A DNA stretch of 37,234 nucleotides. It comes from Shouchella shacheensis. GTDB taxonomy: Bacteria; Bacillota; Bacilli; Bacillales; Bacillaceae_D. The notes under the pieces were generated by a model that was not told the DNA's origin, searched no databases, and was given only the letters and a program-made list of their open reading frames with translations. Below, in pieces: positions 23,273-31,697 of the stretch. The position numbers and the translations under genes were made by a program. How positions within the stretch are numbered: position 1 is the first letter of the stretch; the number at the start of each line of letters is the position of its first letter. The stretch is taken from positions 1-37,234 of the forward strand of contig NZ_KQ947396.1 in assembly GCF_001484965.1 (NCBI RefSeq), in the 5' to 3' direction.

Positions 23273-23907
23273 TCCACGTCTCCTCCTACAACCGTTGAAA
23301 GCCGCTCGACCATCTCATCAATTTCTACGGCGCGCGTGCGATAGCTAACTGGGTTCACGATCAACCTTGAAGTAATGGGCTTGATCTTCTCTAATTCAGC
23401 AAGGCCATTCTCGACAAGCGTCTGCCCAGTGGACACAATATCCACGATGCGATTGGCAAGACCGATTAATGGCGCGAGTTCGATCGAGCCATTTAGCTTG
23501 ATAATTTCTACCTGCTCGCCCTGCTCCTTAAAATACGTGGCAGCGAGGTTCGGATATTTGGACGCCACTTTGGGGTTTAGTTCTCCTTTTTCGTACCCAG
23601 GGAGCGCAGCAACAGCCATATGGCAAGCGCTAATCTGTAAGTCTAGCACTTCGTAAACGTCCCGCGCCTCCTCGAGCATCACGTCTTTCCCTGCGACACC
23701 GATATCGGCCACCCCGTGCTCGACGTAGGTCGGGACATCCATCGGCTTGGCTAGGATAAACCGAATGTTTTCCTCTGGAACATCGACAATTAGCTTGCGC
23801 GATTCCTCGAAAGAGCCAGGTAGCGCGTAGCCCGCCTGACGCAATAGCCCAGCTGCCTCCTCAAAAATCCGTCCCTTTGGCATCGCCATCGTCAACGGCT
23901 TACGCAT
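23269..23907 (-). CDS. hisG: ATP phosphoribosyltransferase, short form
   Basis: A 212-residue short-form HisG, the first committed enzyme of histidine synthesis. It lacks the C-terminal regulatory domain and therefore depends on HisZ, encoded just upstream. Seen: [32 protein letters not shown], and the PRPP-binding [16 protein letters not shown]. The frame opens 17 codons earlier, but the ATG at 23907 ([13 protein letters not shown]) has GGAGGAG at good distance. It overlaps hisZ by eight bases (ATGCGTAA). Confidence 0.97.
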   Translation of the reverse strand: MRKPLTMAMPKGRIFEEAAGLLRQAGYALPGSFEESRKLIVDVPEENIRFILAKPMDVPTYVEHGVADIGVAGKDVMLEEARDVYEVLDLQISACHMAVAALPGYEKGELNPKVASKYPNLAATYFKEQGEQVEIIKLNGSIELAPLIGLANRIVDIVSTGQTLVENGLAELEKIKPITSRLIVNPVSYRTRAVEIDEMVERLSTVVGGDVE

Positions 23908-25096
23908 CGGTCTCTCCTCCTCCCTTTGTTTGGCCAATGCAATAAATGACATCGTCATATACGCCGGTCATTTCATCAATGCTGGCGATCCCCGATAGGT
24001 CCTGAAGCACAACGGTTTTTCCACGCTCACGATGCTCTTTCGCGACGGCAATCGCCTCCGCCCGACGCTCCTTGCTAAAAACAAGGCATACGCGCGGCTT
24101 CGCTTCGGGTTCCCTCCCGATCGCTTCGGCAAGCAGGTCCAGCCGAATGCCAAACCCTGTCGCCGATCCTGAACGCTCAAACTTTGAGAGCAGCTCATCA
24201 TAGCGTCCGCCTCCGCCAAGTGGCACTCCTAACGCTTCGCCATAGACTTCAAACACAGAGCCGGTGTAGTAGCTCATATGTAGAACGAGGGTTAAGTCAA
24301 ACTGTACAGCCTCTCTGAGGCCGTGTGCTTCAAGGGCCTCCGATAGTTCACGAAGGCTGGCAATCGCTGCCTTGCCTGCACGAGATTCGGTTAGTTCTTT
24401 CGCTCCTTCTAGCACTTCGACCCCGCCACGCAGCTTTAAAAGACGCATGAGCCGGCCTTTATCAATCGAAGAAAGGCCGAGACTCTTCACATGCTCCCGG
24501 AAGCCAACATAGTTTTTCTCGTACAGGTACCGGCGCAACGTCTCCGCTCGTTCTTCGTTGCCAACGATTTCGGTTAGAAGAGCTTCCAGAAAGCCAACAT
24601 GACCGATCGCTACTTGGAATCGCTCAAGCCCGCCCTTTTTTAACGCAGAGCTAAGCAACGCAACAGATTCCGCTTCAGCACTAACGGTAGGGTCCCCAAT
24701 CAGTTCAACGCCAATTTGCTCGAATTCGGCCGGCTTCCCCCCCTCAACTTGCTGGGCGCGAAACACCGTTGACTGGTACGCAAGCCGAACCGGGTAAGGG
24801 ACGGCTCTCATGCTTGAAGCAACAAGTCTGGCAATCGGTGCGGTCATGTCCGGACGGAGAACAAGCGTCTTTCCATGATTATCAATAAGTTTAAAGAGCT
24901 GTGTATCGAGAATGGCAGAGGCTTCTCCGACGGTTTCATAATACTCTAGGCTAGGCGTCTGCACTCGCTCATAGCCCCAGCTCTCAAGCTCAGCGAGCAT
25001 CTTCTTGCTAATCGCTTCCTGCATCTTATACAACGCCGGCAGTGTATCTCGCATACCCAGCGGTTTCTCAAACATAAATGGCTTCGCCAATTCCAT
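23900..25096 (-). CDS. hisZ: ATP phosphoribosyltransferase regulatory subunit HisZ
   Basis: About 398 residues, related to histidyl-tRNA synthetase but without aminoacylation activity in this family; it activates short-form HisG and mediates histidine feedback. Seen: [17 protein letters not shown], the class II motif region [17 protein letters not shown], the [15 protein letters not shown] segment, and [16 protein letters not shown] near motif 3. First gene of the his operon. Start choice is uncertain: ATG at 25105, 25096 and 25075 are all possible; the only purine-rich site (GGGAG) is two bases from 25096, while relatives start nearer 25075. A clean sigma-A promoter lies about 65 bases upstream. 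Confidence 0.93.
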   Translation of the reverse strand: MELAKPFMFEKPLGMRDTLPALYKMQEAISKKMLAELESWGYERVQTPSLEYYETVGEASAILDTQLFKLIDNHGKTLVLRPDMTAPIARLVASSMRAVPYPVRLAYQSTVFRAQQVEGGKPAEFEQIGVELIGDPTVSAEAESVALLSSALKKGGLERFQVAIGHVGFLEALLTEIVGNEERAETLRRYLYEKNYVGFREHVKSLGLSSIDKGRLMRLLKLRGGVEVLEGAKELTESRAGKAAIASLRELSEALEAHGLREAVQFDLTLVLHMSYYTGSVFEVYGEALGVPLGGGGRYDELLSKFERSGSATGFGIRLDLLAEAIGREPEAKPRVCLVFSKERRAEAIAVAKEHRERGKTVVLQDLSGIASIDEMTGVYDDVIYCIGQTKGGGETDA

Positions 25097-25162
25097 CGCT
25101 CCCATCAAAAAAGATCAAATACTTTAGTCTGATAAATTACTAACGAAGTAAAGGATTCTCAT

Positions 25163-25191
25163 AGTTTACAATTGGAGAGGACGGAAGTCAA
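25163..25191 (-). promoter_or_regulatory. Sigma-A promoter of the his operon
   Basis: Minus strand: -35 TTGACT at 25191-25186, a 17-base spacer, -10 TAAACT at 25168-25163. The leader is only about 60 bases, too short for a T-box; a weak TTAGT/ACTAA hairpin followed by a six-T run is the only structure seen. Confidence 0.8.
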
Positions 25192-25307
25192 TACTGTTTT
25201 AAATAGTGACACAAATGGCGAACATTAAACGACAAACTCGTGGTCTTTCGATCGCCCCCTCCCTTTATAAGGGTAGCCAATTTCTTCTTATCCTCCATTT
25301 AGACGCG

Positions 25308-25336
25308 AAAAAACGAGCGCATCTACGCGCCCGCTT
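25308..25336 (-). terminator. Terminator after yvoF, end of the hprK operon
   Basis: Minus strand, directly after the yvoF stop: GCGGGCGC pairs with GCGCTCGT (two G-T pairs) around a six-base loop, then six T. Confidence 0.8.
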
Positions 25337-25819
25337 TCATTCTCGAATCACTTGCATCGGATTCCCCCCAACAAACGAACCAGGAGCCACATCTTTGTGG
25401 ACCACGGTCCCTGCCGCAACAATGGCGCCGTTGCCAACCACGACCCCGGGCAAAATCGTTGTATTGGCCCCAATCATCACCTCATCGCCAATAACGACAT
25501 CGCCTAGGCGGTATTCGTGGATCAAATATTCATGCGCTAGGATCGTGGTGTTATAACCAATAATCGTGTTGCGACCAATCGTAATCCGCTCGGGGAACAT
25601 GACATCCATCATCACCATAAGGGCAATGGCCGTTTGCTCGCCAATGTTCATTCTTAAAAAGGTGCGGTACAACCAGTTTTTGAAGCGAAGGGAAGGCGTA
25701 AAGCGCGCCAATTGCGTAACGATAAATACTTTAACGACCTTCCAGAAGGACACGGTCTTATAGAGCTGCCAGAGGGAGTTCGATTGTTCCACCGGGTACC
25801 GCTCGGTTTTCCGACTCAT
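25337..25819 (-). CDS. yvoF: Hexapeptide-repeat acyltransferase (YvoF-like)
   Basis: A 160-residue left-handed beta-helix protein of the LbH/maltose-galactoside acetyltransferase kind. Hexapeptide turns are visible in ERITIGRNTIIGYNTTILA and GDVVIGDEVMIGANTTIL followed by PGVVVGNGAIVAAGTVV, ending with the family FVGGNPMQVIRE. Such enzymes move acetyl groups from acetyl-CoA to sugars or other small acceptors; the acceptor here is unknown. The ATG at 25819 overlaps the ppaX stop by four bases. It is last in hprK-lgt-yvoD-ppaX-yvoF, as in B. subtilis. Confidence 0.88.
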   Translation of the reverse strand: MSRKTERYPVEQSNSLWQLYKTVSFWKVVKVFIVTQLARFTPSLRFKNWLYRTFLRMNIGEQTAIALMVMMDVMFPERITIGRNTIIGYNTTILAHEYLIHEYRLGDVVIGDEVMIGANTTILPGVVVGNGAIVAAGTVVHKDVAPGSFVGGNPMQVIRE

Positions 25820-26463
25820 TGTGCCCTGGTTCCTACAATCTCATAAAGATCCGTCATATCTTCTAGCACATGGTCAGGGTTCAGGGAGCGCACGAAGGCC
25901 TCCCCCTTCACTGACCACCCGACCGCTGCCGTGGCAACGCCGGCATTTTTTCCGGCTTCGATGTCGTGCGAATTATCGCCAACCATAATCGCTTCCTCGC
26001 GTCTGGCCCCGAGTCGCTCAAGCGCAAGGTGAATCGGCTCGGGGTCAGGCTTTGCGCTGGAGACATCGTCGAGACCAATGACCACATCAAAAAAACGGTC
26101 GAGCTTCATCAGCGCAAGGCCCATTAGCGCCGTCTTCTTAATTTTTGTTGTGACAATGGCCATCTTGTATCCTTGCGCATGAAGCTCTTGTAAAACATCG
26201 TAGACCCCTTCGTATTCCGTCACGAGCGCATCATGGTGTAGATGGTTGTGCGTGCGATACATCTGCATCATTTCTTCTGCTCTCTCCGGATCAAGCGTCG
26301 CGAATGTCTCTTTTAACGGCGGCCCAATGAAAGGCAGAACCGTCTCCCGCGAATACGTTCTTGGATAATAGTCTTCAAGTGTGTGTAAGAACGAGGCAAT
26401 AATCAACTCGTTTGTATTGATTAACGTTCCGTCTAAATCGAACAATAGCGTTTTAATGGTCAT
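25816..26463 (-). CDS. ppaX: Pyrophosphatase PpaX
   Basis: A 215-residue HAD-family phosphatase. Seen: motif I LLFDLDGTLINTNE, motif II AIVTTKI, motif III Lys in AKPDPEPIHLAL, and motif IV EAIMVGDNSHDIEAGKNAG. In B. subtilis PpaX removes the pyrophosphate released when HprK dephosphorylates Ser-HPr, which pulls that reaction forward; location in the hprK operon supports this over phosphoglycolate phosphatase, the nearest alternative by sequence. The ATG at 26463 with AGGGGGG upstream matches the family; the frame opens 12 codons earlier. It overlaps yvoD by 11 bases. Confidence 0.92.
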   Translation of the reverse strand: MTIKTLLFDLDGTLINTNELIIASFLHTLEDYYPRTYSRETVLPFIGPPLKETFATLDPERAEEMMQMYRTHNHLHHDALVTEYEGVYDVLQELHAQGYKMAIVTTKIKKTALMGLALMKLDRFFDVVIGLDDVSSAKPDPEPIHLALERLGARREEAIMVGDNSHDIEAGKNAGVATAAVGWSVKGEAFVRSLNPDHVLEDMTDLYEIVGTRAQ

Positions 26464-27409
26464 AAGCTTCCCCCCTAACTCGACTTTGCTTCCGTTCAAA
26501 CTGGTTCCATATGCGAGAAATCGCCACGGTCAAGACAAGCGCTGTGATCAGACGAATCAACAGCAGCGGCCAGACAGGAATGCCAAGGACGAGGAAGACA
26601 AGTGTATCTTCAACGACCGCGTGACAAGCCACGAGAAAAATAAAGACAATGTACAGATCTTTCTTTTTGACGCGGTCTTCCTTGACCGCTTGAATCATCA
26701 CACCCGCTCCGTAAGCCAGCCCAATTGTTAGCCCAGAAGCAAGTGTAGTCGACGTGTTGCGGCCAACGCCCATCAGACGCGTCAATGGAGCGAGCCACTT
26801 GGAGAACACAGCGAGCCAGCCCTTTTCCCTCATCACTTGCACGAGCACCATCAGCGGGATGACGATAAGCGCTAACTGCAACACGCCTAGTGCTGCTGAA
26901 GATAGCCCTTCAAAGAGAATGGCCGGCAGACCACTCGCTTCCTGGCCAGCATTCTGCCCTTGTGAAGAAAATCCGTAAACGGCCTGCTCTGCGCCGCCGC
27001 TCCACAACAGGTTAATCAAGACCGCTGAAACAAACGCGAGCCCGAGGCGGACGGCAACAATTACCGAGACGCGAATGCCGACTTTTGCAGCAACCGCTGA
27101 TTCAACCAGCAAATTATGAGAAAAGGATAGCATGACTGCTAAGATAAATACTTCTTTCACCGTTAAATCGAGCGACAAAATCGCGCCAATTCCCGCATAT
27201 AAGTTCAGCACATTCCCAATCACAAGTGGAATCGCCGCTTCACCGGGAAGCCCCATCCAGCTCATCACTGGCGCGATCAAGCGAGCCAACCAGTCAAGCG
27301 CCGGCGTATACCCTAGAAGCGTGACGAACAGCGTCACTGGAAAAATAATTTTCCCAAGCGTCCACGTGGTTTGCAGACCCGATAAGAGCCCACGTTTTAG
27401 TATGCCCAT
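26453..27409 (-). CDS. yvoD: Nucleoside-recognition (Gate) domain membrane protein YvoD
   Basis: A 318-residue integral membrane protein with about seven to eight hydrophobic segments. It has two copies of the Gate/nucleoside-recognition type pattern: the first near TTWTLGKIIFPVTLFVTLLG with GEAAIPLVIGNVLNLYAG, the second near LALIVIPLMVLVQVM with STTLASGLTIGLAYGAGVM. The transported substrate is unknown. The ATG at 27409 has GGGAG about nine bases upstream. Its place between lgt and ppaX is conserved in Bacillus. The C-terminus is basic and cytoplasmic-like. Confidence 0.85.
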   Translation of the reverse strand: MGILKRGLLSGLQTTWTLGKIIFPVTLFVTLLGYTPALDWLARLIAPVMSWMGLPGEAAIPLVIGNVLNLYAGIGAILSLDLTVKEVFILAVMLSFSHNLLVESAVAAKVGIRVSVIVAVRLGLAFVSAVLINLLWSGGAEQAVYGFSSQGQNAGQEASGLPAILFEGLSSAALGVLQLALIVIPLMVLVQVMREKGWLAVFSKWLAPLTRLMGVGRNTSTTLASGLTIGLAYGAGVMIQAVKEDRVKKKDLYIVFIFLVACHAVVEDTLVFLVLGIPVWPLLLIRLITALVLTVAISRIWNQFERKQSRVRGEAYDH

Positions 27410-27439
27410 TCTCTACACTCCCTCTCCCACATGGTCTCT

Positions 27440-28285
27440 CTATTTCTTTTTGGTTGAGTTTTTGCCGCTACTAGAAGCTTCCAAGTACCGCGGGGGCTTC
27501 ACCGCAAGACGTCGATACACCCAAAGGATGAGCGCAACGACAATTAAGACGACCGACAATAGCTGAGCGGTTCGGATCATTGTATCCCCAATCAGCAAAT
27601 AATCCAGTCTTACGCCCTCAATGAAAAAGCGTCCCACCGAATACCAAATGATATAGGATAAGAACAGCTCCCCTTGACGCAAATTCGCTCTGCGCAAAAG
27701 CAGGAGGATCGCGACACCGACGATGTTCCAAAGCGACTCATACAAAAATGTCGGATGATAATAGGTGCCGTCAATGAACATTTGATTAATGATCCATTCG
27801 GGCAAGAACAGACCCTCTAAAAACTCGCGCGATACGGAACCTCCGTATACTTCCTGATTGACGAAATTTCCCCAGCGTCCAATTGCTTGACCGATCAAGA
27901 TGCTAGGCGCAGCGACATCCGCAATTTTCCAAAACGAGACGCCCCGCTTTTTGGCAAAGACGATCGCCGTCATCACGGCTCCGATCAAGGCTCCGTGAAT
28001 CGCGATGCCTCCTTCCCAAATAAAGAACACACGAATCGGATCATCCGCGAACTGTTCAAACCGGAAAATCACATAGTAAAGGCGCGCAGAAATGATTGAA
28101 ATTGGCAACGCCCAAAGCAGTAAATCAGCAAATAAATCTTTGGGTAGGCCTCTTTTGTTCGCTTCATGGTTCGCCATCACATAGCCGATTCCGACGCCGA
28201 GCAAAATAAGCACTGCATACCAATGGATCGTGAGTGGCCCGAGCTGCAAAAACACAGGATCCATGGGCGTGATTGCATCTTCCAT
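27440..28285 (-). CDS. lgt: Prolipoprotein diacylglyceryl transferase
   Basis: A 281-residue membrane enzyme that moves a diacylglyceryl group from phosphatidylglycerol to the lipobox Cys of prelipoproteins, the first lipoprotein maturation step. Seen: seven hydrophobic segments, [16 protein letters not shown] near the start, the conserved [12 protein letters not shown] with the essential-type His, and the signature [18 protein letters not shown]. The ATG at 28285 follows AAGGAGGGG. It lies 18 bases after hprK in the same operon, a conserved pairing in Bacillus. Confidence 0.97.
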   Translation of the reverse strand: MEDAITPMDPVFLQLGPLTIHWYAVLILLGVGIGYVMANHEANKRGLPKDLFADLLLWALPISIISARLYYVIFRFEQFADDPIRVFFIWEGGIAIHGALIGAVMTAIVFAKKRGVSFWKIADVAAPSILIGQAIGRWGNFVNQEVYGGSVSREFLEGLFLPEWIINQMFIDGTYYHPTFLYESLWNIVGVAILLLLRRANLRQGELFLSYIIWYSVGRFFIEGVRLDYLLIGDTMIRTAQLLSVVLIVVALILWVYRRLAVKPPRYLEASSSGKNSTKKK

Positions 28286-28303
28286 TTTTAAGTCCCCTCC
28301 TTT

Positions 28304-29239
28304 CTAATAATTGGTTTGTTCTCCCTCTTCAATCACTTCAGTGAGTCGCTCTGAGAACTCCTGGGCCGCATTAAACCCTAAACGCTTTAAGCGGAAATTC
28401 ATGGCAGCGACTTCAATAATGACCGCTAGGTTCCGGCCCGGCCGGACAGGGACGGTGATTTTCGTAATCTCCGTATCAAAAATTTTCATTTTCTCTTCCT
28501 CTAGTCCAAGACGGTCGTACGCCTTTTTCTGATCCCAAAGCTCAAGGTCAATACAAAGGCTAATTCGTTTGAACGGCCGGACCGCGCCTGCCCCAAACAA
28601 CGTCATCACATTGATAATGCCGAGCCCGCGGATTTCGAGCAAATGCTGCAACAGCGGCGGAGGATGGCCGACAAGCGTGTCTTCGTTTTGCTGGCGAATT
28701 TCCACCGAATCATCGGCAACGAGGCGATGCCCGCGCCGGACCAGATCCAAAGCGGTCTCGCTTTTGCCCACGCCGCTGCCTCCAGTGATTAAGACGCCAA
28801 TGCCGTAAATATCGACAAGGACGCCGTGCACGGCCGTAACAGGAGCAAGCTCTCCTTCGAGAAAGTTCGTCACTCGGCTACTTAGCTGCGTCGTTGTTAA
28901 CGTTGAGCGGAGAACAGGAACCCCTGTTGCCTCCGCCGCCTTGACCAGTTCTTCAGGGGGTTCAAGCCCACGCGACAAAATAATGCCAGGCGTATCGTAT
29001 GTACAAAGCTTTGTCATTCGCTCTTCTTTTTCTTGATCGGAGAGTTGCTTGTAGAAAGAAAGCTCGGTGCGGCCGATGAGCTGGAGCCGCCGGGCCGGGT
29101 AATACGTAAAAAAACCGGCCATTTCAATGCCGGGCCTGGAAATGTCACTCGTGGTGATCGGACGATAAATCCCTTCCTCGCCTGCCAATAATTCAAACTG
29201 AAATCTCTCAAGCATGTCGCTTGCTGTCACTGTTGCCAC
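28304..29239 (-). CDS. hprK: HPr kinase/phosphorylase
   Basis: A 311-residue bifunctional enzyme that phosphorylates Ser46 of HPr and Crh when fructose-1,6-bisphosphate is high and reverses it when phosphate is high, driving CcpA catabolite repression. Seen: Walker A GGSGVGKS at residues 153-160, His139 in [21 protein letters not shown], and the signature [19 protein letters not shown]. The first GTG (29248) overlaps the GAGGTG ribosome binding site; the GTG at 29239 is spaced six bases from it and is preferred. A perfect 17-bp palindrome lies just upstream. Confidence 0.96.
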   Translation of the reverse strand: MATVTASDMLERFQFELLAGEEGIYRPITTSDISRPGIEMAGFFTYYPARRLQLIGRTELSFYKQLSDQEKEERMTKLCTYDTPGIILSRGLEPPEELVKAAEATGVPVLRSTLTTTQLSSRVTNFLEGELAPVTAVHGVLVDIYGIGVLITGGSGVGKSETALDLVRRGHRLVADDSVEIRQQNEDTLVGHPPPLLQHLLEIRGLGIINVMTLFGAGAVRPFKRISLCIDLELWDQKKAYDRLGLEEEKMKIFDTEITKITVPVRPGRNLAVIIEVAAMNFRLKRLGFNAAQEFSERLTEVIEEGEQTNY

Positions 29240-29258
29240 ACTGTTCACCTCATTTATC

Positions 29259-29275
29259 CACGTCAGCCTGACGTG
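29259..29275. promoter_or_regulatory. Perfect palindrome in the hprK leader
   Basis: CACGTCAG, one central base, CTGACGTG: arms of eight bases with no mismatch, ending about eight bases before the hprK ribosome binding site. It could be a repressor operator or a small hairpin that hides the site. I do not recognise the binding protein. Confidence 0.55.
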
Positions 29276-29323
29276 CGCCTCACCTTTTTCATCTTACCTA
29301 GGAATGCAACACTGCTATTTTCC

Positions 29324-29332
29324 ATTGTAGCA
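29324..29332 (-). promoter_or_regulatory. Putative hprK operon promoter (extended -10)
   Basis: Minus strand: TGCTACAAT, a TACAAT -10 with the extended TG. The -35 position is weak. The start would be near 29317, giving a leader of about 75 bases that includes the palindrome. Confidence 0.55.
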
Positions 29333-29373
29333 CGTTCTAGCACAAACATTCACTACTTGTGCCAAGGGCCAAA

Positions 29374-29487
29374 CCGAAAAGCGGAGGCAATTTGCCCAAA
29401 TTTTGAAATTCCTGCCTTAGAAACCCGATCTTGGGTTTCAGGGCAGAACAGAAAAATTCCGAGCTTCGACCCGCCGCAGCTAGACAA
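29374..29487 (+). repeat. Quasi-palindromic intergenic repeat, copy 4a
   Basis: Starts CCGAAAAGCGGAGGC and ends CCCGCCGCAGCTAGACAA. The inner stem is GAAACCC/GGGTTTC where most copies have GAAATCC/GGATTTC, a paired change. The outer left arm is degraded. The first of four head-to-tail copies filling the 650-base gap between hprK and yvlD. Confidence 0.85.
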
Positions 29488-29489
29488 TA

Positions 29490-29615
29490 CCGAAAAGCGG
29501 AGGCGCCCTGCTCACGAGCGACAAGTTCTGGAGCGACGGCAGAATCAAGCCCGGTCTTGGCTTGATCTGGCGGCGTGAAGAAACCTCGAGCGAGTGGGCG
29601 CCGCAGCTAGATCAA
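29490..29615 (+). repeat. Quasi-palindromic intergenic repeat, copy 4b (subtype B, 126 bp)
   Basis: Its inner stem is ATCAAGCC/GGCTTGAT and its outer arms are GGCGCCC/GGGCGCC, so both helices differ in sequence from subtype A yet still pair. It resembles the 126-bp units at the right edge of the window. Confidence 0.85.
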
Positions 29616-29736
29616 GAAAAGCGCAGGCGGGTTGATCAGAAGCGAGGATTTTGGAAGGCCTGGACTAGAAATCCCGACCTTGGATTTCAGGCCAGGACTG
29701 AAAAATCCCGAGCTTCTACCCGCCGGAGCTAGACAA
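29616..29736 (+). repeat. Quasi-palindromic intergenic repeat, copy 4c
   Basis: Subtype A. It runs from GAAAAGCGCAGGCGGGT to ACCCGCCGGAGCTAGACAA, with inner stem GAAATCC/GGATTTC flanked by CCTGG/CCAGG. Confidence 0.87.
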
Positions 29737-29859
29737 CTCGAAAAGCGCAGGAGGGTCGAACAGAAGCGCGAATTTTGGAGACCTGACAACGAAATCCTGC
29801 CCTTGGATTTCATTGTCAGGGCGAAAAATCTCGACGCTTCTACCCGCCGGAGCTAGACA
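29737..29859 (+). repeat. Quasi-palindromic intergenic repeat, copy 4d
   Basis: Subtype A, nearly the same as the copy at 14966-15087. Inner stem CTGACAACGAAATCC/GGATTTCATTGTCAG. Its GGAGCTAGACA end is one base from the A-run that forms the T-tract of the yvlD terminator. Confidence 0.88.
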
Positions 29860-29860
29860 T

Positions 29861-29891
29861 AAAAAAAGACCGTTCAAAAAGCGAACAGTCT
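29861..29891 (-). terminator. yvlBCD terminator overlapping the yvlD stop codon
   Basis: Minus strand: AGACTGTTC pairs with GAACGGTCT (one T-G pair), loop GCTTTTT, then six or more T. The stem begins inside the TAG stop of yvlD. Confidence 0.88.
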
Positions 29892-30237
29892 AAGATCGTT
29901 TAATGGGGTTGATAAGCAGGGCTTGGAAGATGGCTATAATCACCGCGGCAATTAAAGCAATGCCAAAGCTGTCAATGACAAAACTTGAGCCCATCACCCA
30001 CTGTGTTAATAAAAGCGTGACCGCACTAATCACGAAGAGAAACAGCCCGAGTGTCAGGACGGTTATGGGCAGCGTTAAGACGGTCAAGATCGGCTTGACG
30101 GTCCAGTTCAAGACGGTCAAAATCAGGCTCGCAATCACCGCTGCGCCAAAACCAGAGAGCGAAAAGCCATCGAAAAGAACAGAAATCAGCAGCAACACAA
30201 GGGCATTGAGCACAAGTCCAATGAGCCATCTAATCAT
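29890..30237 (-). CDS. yvlD: Phage holin family 4-like membrane protein YvlD
   Basis: A 115-residue, almost wholly hydrophobic protein with four predicted membrane segments (about residues 3-22, 29-48, 55-75 and 88-108). It matches the small four-helix membrane family named after mycobacterial phage holins; chromosomal members are not shown to be holins. The ATG at 30237 directly follows the yvlC TAA. Third gene of the sigma-W-type operon yvlBCD. Confidence 0.85.
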   Translation of the reverse strand: MIRWLIGLVLNALVLLLISVLFDGFSLSGFGAAVIASLILTVLNWTVKPILTVLTLPITVLTLGLFLFVISAVTLLLTQWVMGSSFVIDSFGIALIAAVIIAIFQALLINPIKRS

Positions 30238-30435
30238 TTACTCTAAGTCCTCTGCATTGGGAACTAGGATGACCGCAACAATGTAGGCGATAATCCAGCC
30301 AATTCCTGCTGTTAGAACGAAAAGCACGGCTGCAGCGATTCGAATCAGCGTTGGATCCACGTTAAAGTAGTTGGCAATGCCCCCGCATACGCCGGCAATC
30401 ATGCGATTCTGCCGGGAACGGTACAATTTCTTCAT
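30238..30435 (-). CDS. yvlC: PspC-domain membrane protein YvlC
   Basis: A 65-residue PspC-domain protein: basic N-terminus KKLYRSRQNRMIAGVCGG, IANYFNVDPTLIRIAAAV, then a membrane segment at about residues 36-58. PspC domains take part in envelope-stress responses. The ATG at 30435 has AAGGGGTG six bases before it, and the frame upstream lacks such a site. Flanked by yvlB and yvlD with no gap to yvlD. Confidence 0.88.
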   Translation of the reverse strand: MKKLYRSRQNRMIAGVCGGIANYFNVDPTLIRIAAAVLFVLTAGIGWIIAYIVAVILVPNAEDLE

Positions 30436-30456
30436 CTTTGTCACCCCTTCGTTCAA

Positions 30457-31563
30457 CTAGGTTGCATCTCGCACAGAAATGGTGCCGGTATTGGTTCCGG
30501 CTGTAAGCTTCACTCTCGCTGATTTCTCTCCGTTGCCAATGAACTGGAGGAAGCGCTGAGCCATTTCCTTTTTCTCGTTGACCACCTCAGAATCTGTGAG
30601 TTTATTGACAAGGGAGCCGACATTGGTTTTGAGCTTTCCTTCCACGCGAATGTCTTTGGAAACAAGAAGCTCCACGCTTCCTGTCGCCGCCTTTACATCC
30701 ACATATCCTGGTTCGGTTAACGCGTCAATGGCAAAGGAGATGTTCCCGTTCACGGTTTCAATGTCTGCATCTTGAACAGGCCCCATCACAGAAATCTCTC
30801 CAGTAAACGTTTTGGCATCCAAGACCTGAATCTGGCCTTTTTCGCAAACAATTTTTCCATTCACCGTTTCAAGGCTCGCTTTTTTCGCGATGACTCCGTC
30901 TGTCTCAATCGGTCCATTCACCGTTGAGGCTTCAAGCGTATCACAGGAGATAGATTCCCCTTTTAACTTGCCATTAAACGTGTGCACCTTGATATATTCG
31001 TAGTGGGAGCGCGGCACATACATGGTCGCTTCCATTTTTATCGACTTCACCTTTGTTTCAAAACAGAGCTTATCATCATCGACGAAAAACGTGGATTCAT
31101 TAAAAAACCGCCGGCGCGCTTCATCCGTGTTTTTCACGCGGTACACTTTTGCCTGACACTCCACGCGTACATCCGACTCATCCCAAGGAACGAGCGTTAG
31201 CGACCCATTCTCCAGAGAGATAGCAAGCGACTTAGGAGGCCGGCCTTGGTGCTGGTAGATGTGATCCATGACAACATGGGGGCCAAAGTTAAAGTCGAGA
31301 TCCACGTCTTTGATCTTCTGGATGGCCGAATCAAAGATACCTGTCAATTTCGACAGCTGGCTCTCCACACTTTCTTCGCGGTGTTTGCTTCTGTAGGAAT
31401 CACCTTCTTCCCACTTCACTTCCGTTGACACTTCAGAACGGGAGGAATTTTCCTCTTCCTGCGTGCGGTTGTTTGTTGCTTCAAGCAGTTTAAGCCCTTC
31501 CTCGGCAGTAATCTTGCCATCCTCAATCATTTTTAAAATCATTCGACGTTCTTCCAAGGTCAT
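30457..31563 (-). CDS. yvlB: DUF4097-type adhesin-like protein YvlB
   Basis: A 368-residue protein with an N-terminal SHOCT-like helical piece (ERRMILKMIEDGKITAEEGL) and, from about residue 105, the repeated beta-strand pattern of DUF4097 (LEASTVNGPIETDG, LETVNGKIVCEKG, IETVNGNISFAID). LiaG and similar envelope-stress proteins share this fold. No signal peptide is seen. The ATG at 31563 is only two bases after AAGGAG, which is unusually close. First gene of the operon under a sigma-W-type promoter. Confidence 0.85.
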   Translation of the reverse strand: MTLEERRMILKMIEDGKITAEEGLKLLEATNNRTQEEENSSRSEVSTEVKWEEGDSYRSKHREESVESQLSKLTGIFDSAIQKIKDVDLDFNFGPHVVMDHIYQHQGRPPKSLAISLENGSLTLVPWDESDVRVECQAKVYRVKNTDEARRRFFNESTFFVDDDKLCFETKVKSIKMEATMYVPRSHYEYIKVHTFNGKLKGESISCDTLEASTVNGPIETDGVIAKKASLETVNGKIVCEKGQIQVLDAKTFTGEISVMGPVQDADIETVNGNISFAIDALTEPGYVDVKAATGSVELLVSKDIRVEGKLKTNVGSLVNKLTDSEVVNEKKEMAQRFLQFIGNGEKSARVKLTAGTNTGTISVRDAT

Positions 31564-31596
31564 CGCTCCTTCTATTTGATCTTCCTACTATCGTAT

Positions 31597-31623
31597 TACG
31601 AAACAGCCAGACTATATGTTTCA
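31597..31623 (-). promoter_or_regulatory. Sigma-W promoter of yvlBCD
   Basis: Minus strand: TGAAAC at 31623-31618, 17 bases, CGTA at 31600-31597. This is the extracytoplasmic sigma-W pattern, and the B. subtilis yvl operon is a known sigma-W target. Confidence 0.75.
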
Positions 31624-31697
31624 ACTTTATTCTGCAAAATTCCAAGAACCTCAGGGAACGGGTTGAATGGCCCCCCGCTACCCTTTCGTCTCCTCCT

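Noticed and set aside
25097-25162. A T-box or histidine attenuator ahead of the his operon.
   Set aside because: The leader is only about 60 bases and has no specifier stem or AGGGTGGAACCGCG-like T-box motif.
29607-29813. A 68-codon minus-strand frame between hprK and yvlD.
   Set aside because: It is a by-product of the tandem intergenic repeats.
29374-29859. A CRISPR-like array of repeats.
   Set aside because: Units are 114-126 bp, head-to-tail, without regular spacers, and no cas genes are near.
31640-31697. A ribosome binding site (GGAGGAG) directly after the uvrA stop, hinting at another gene.
   Set aside because: No start codon lies at usable distance and no frame follows; it may be a leftover of a lost gene.
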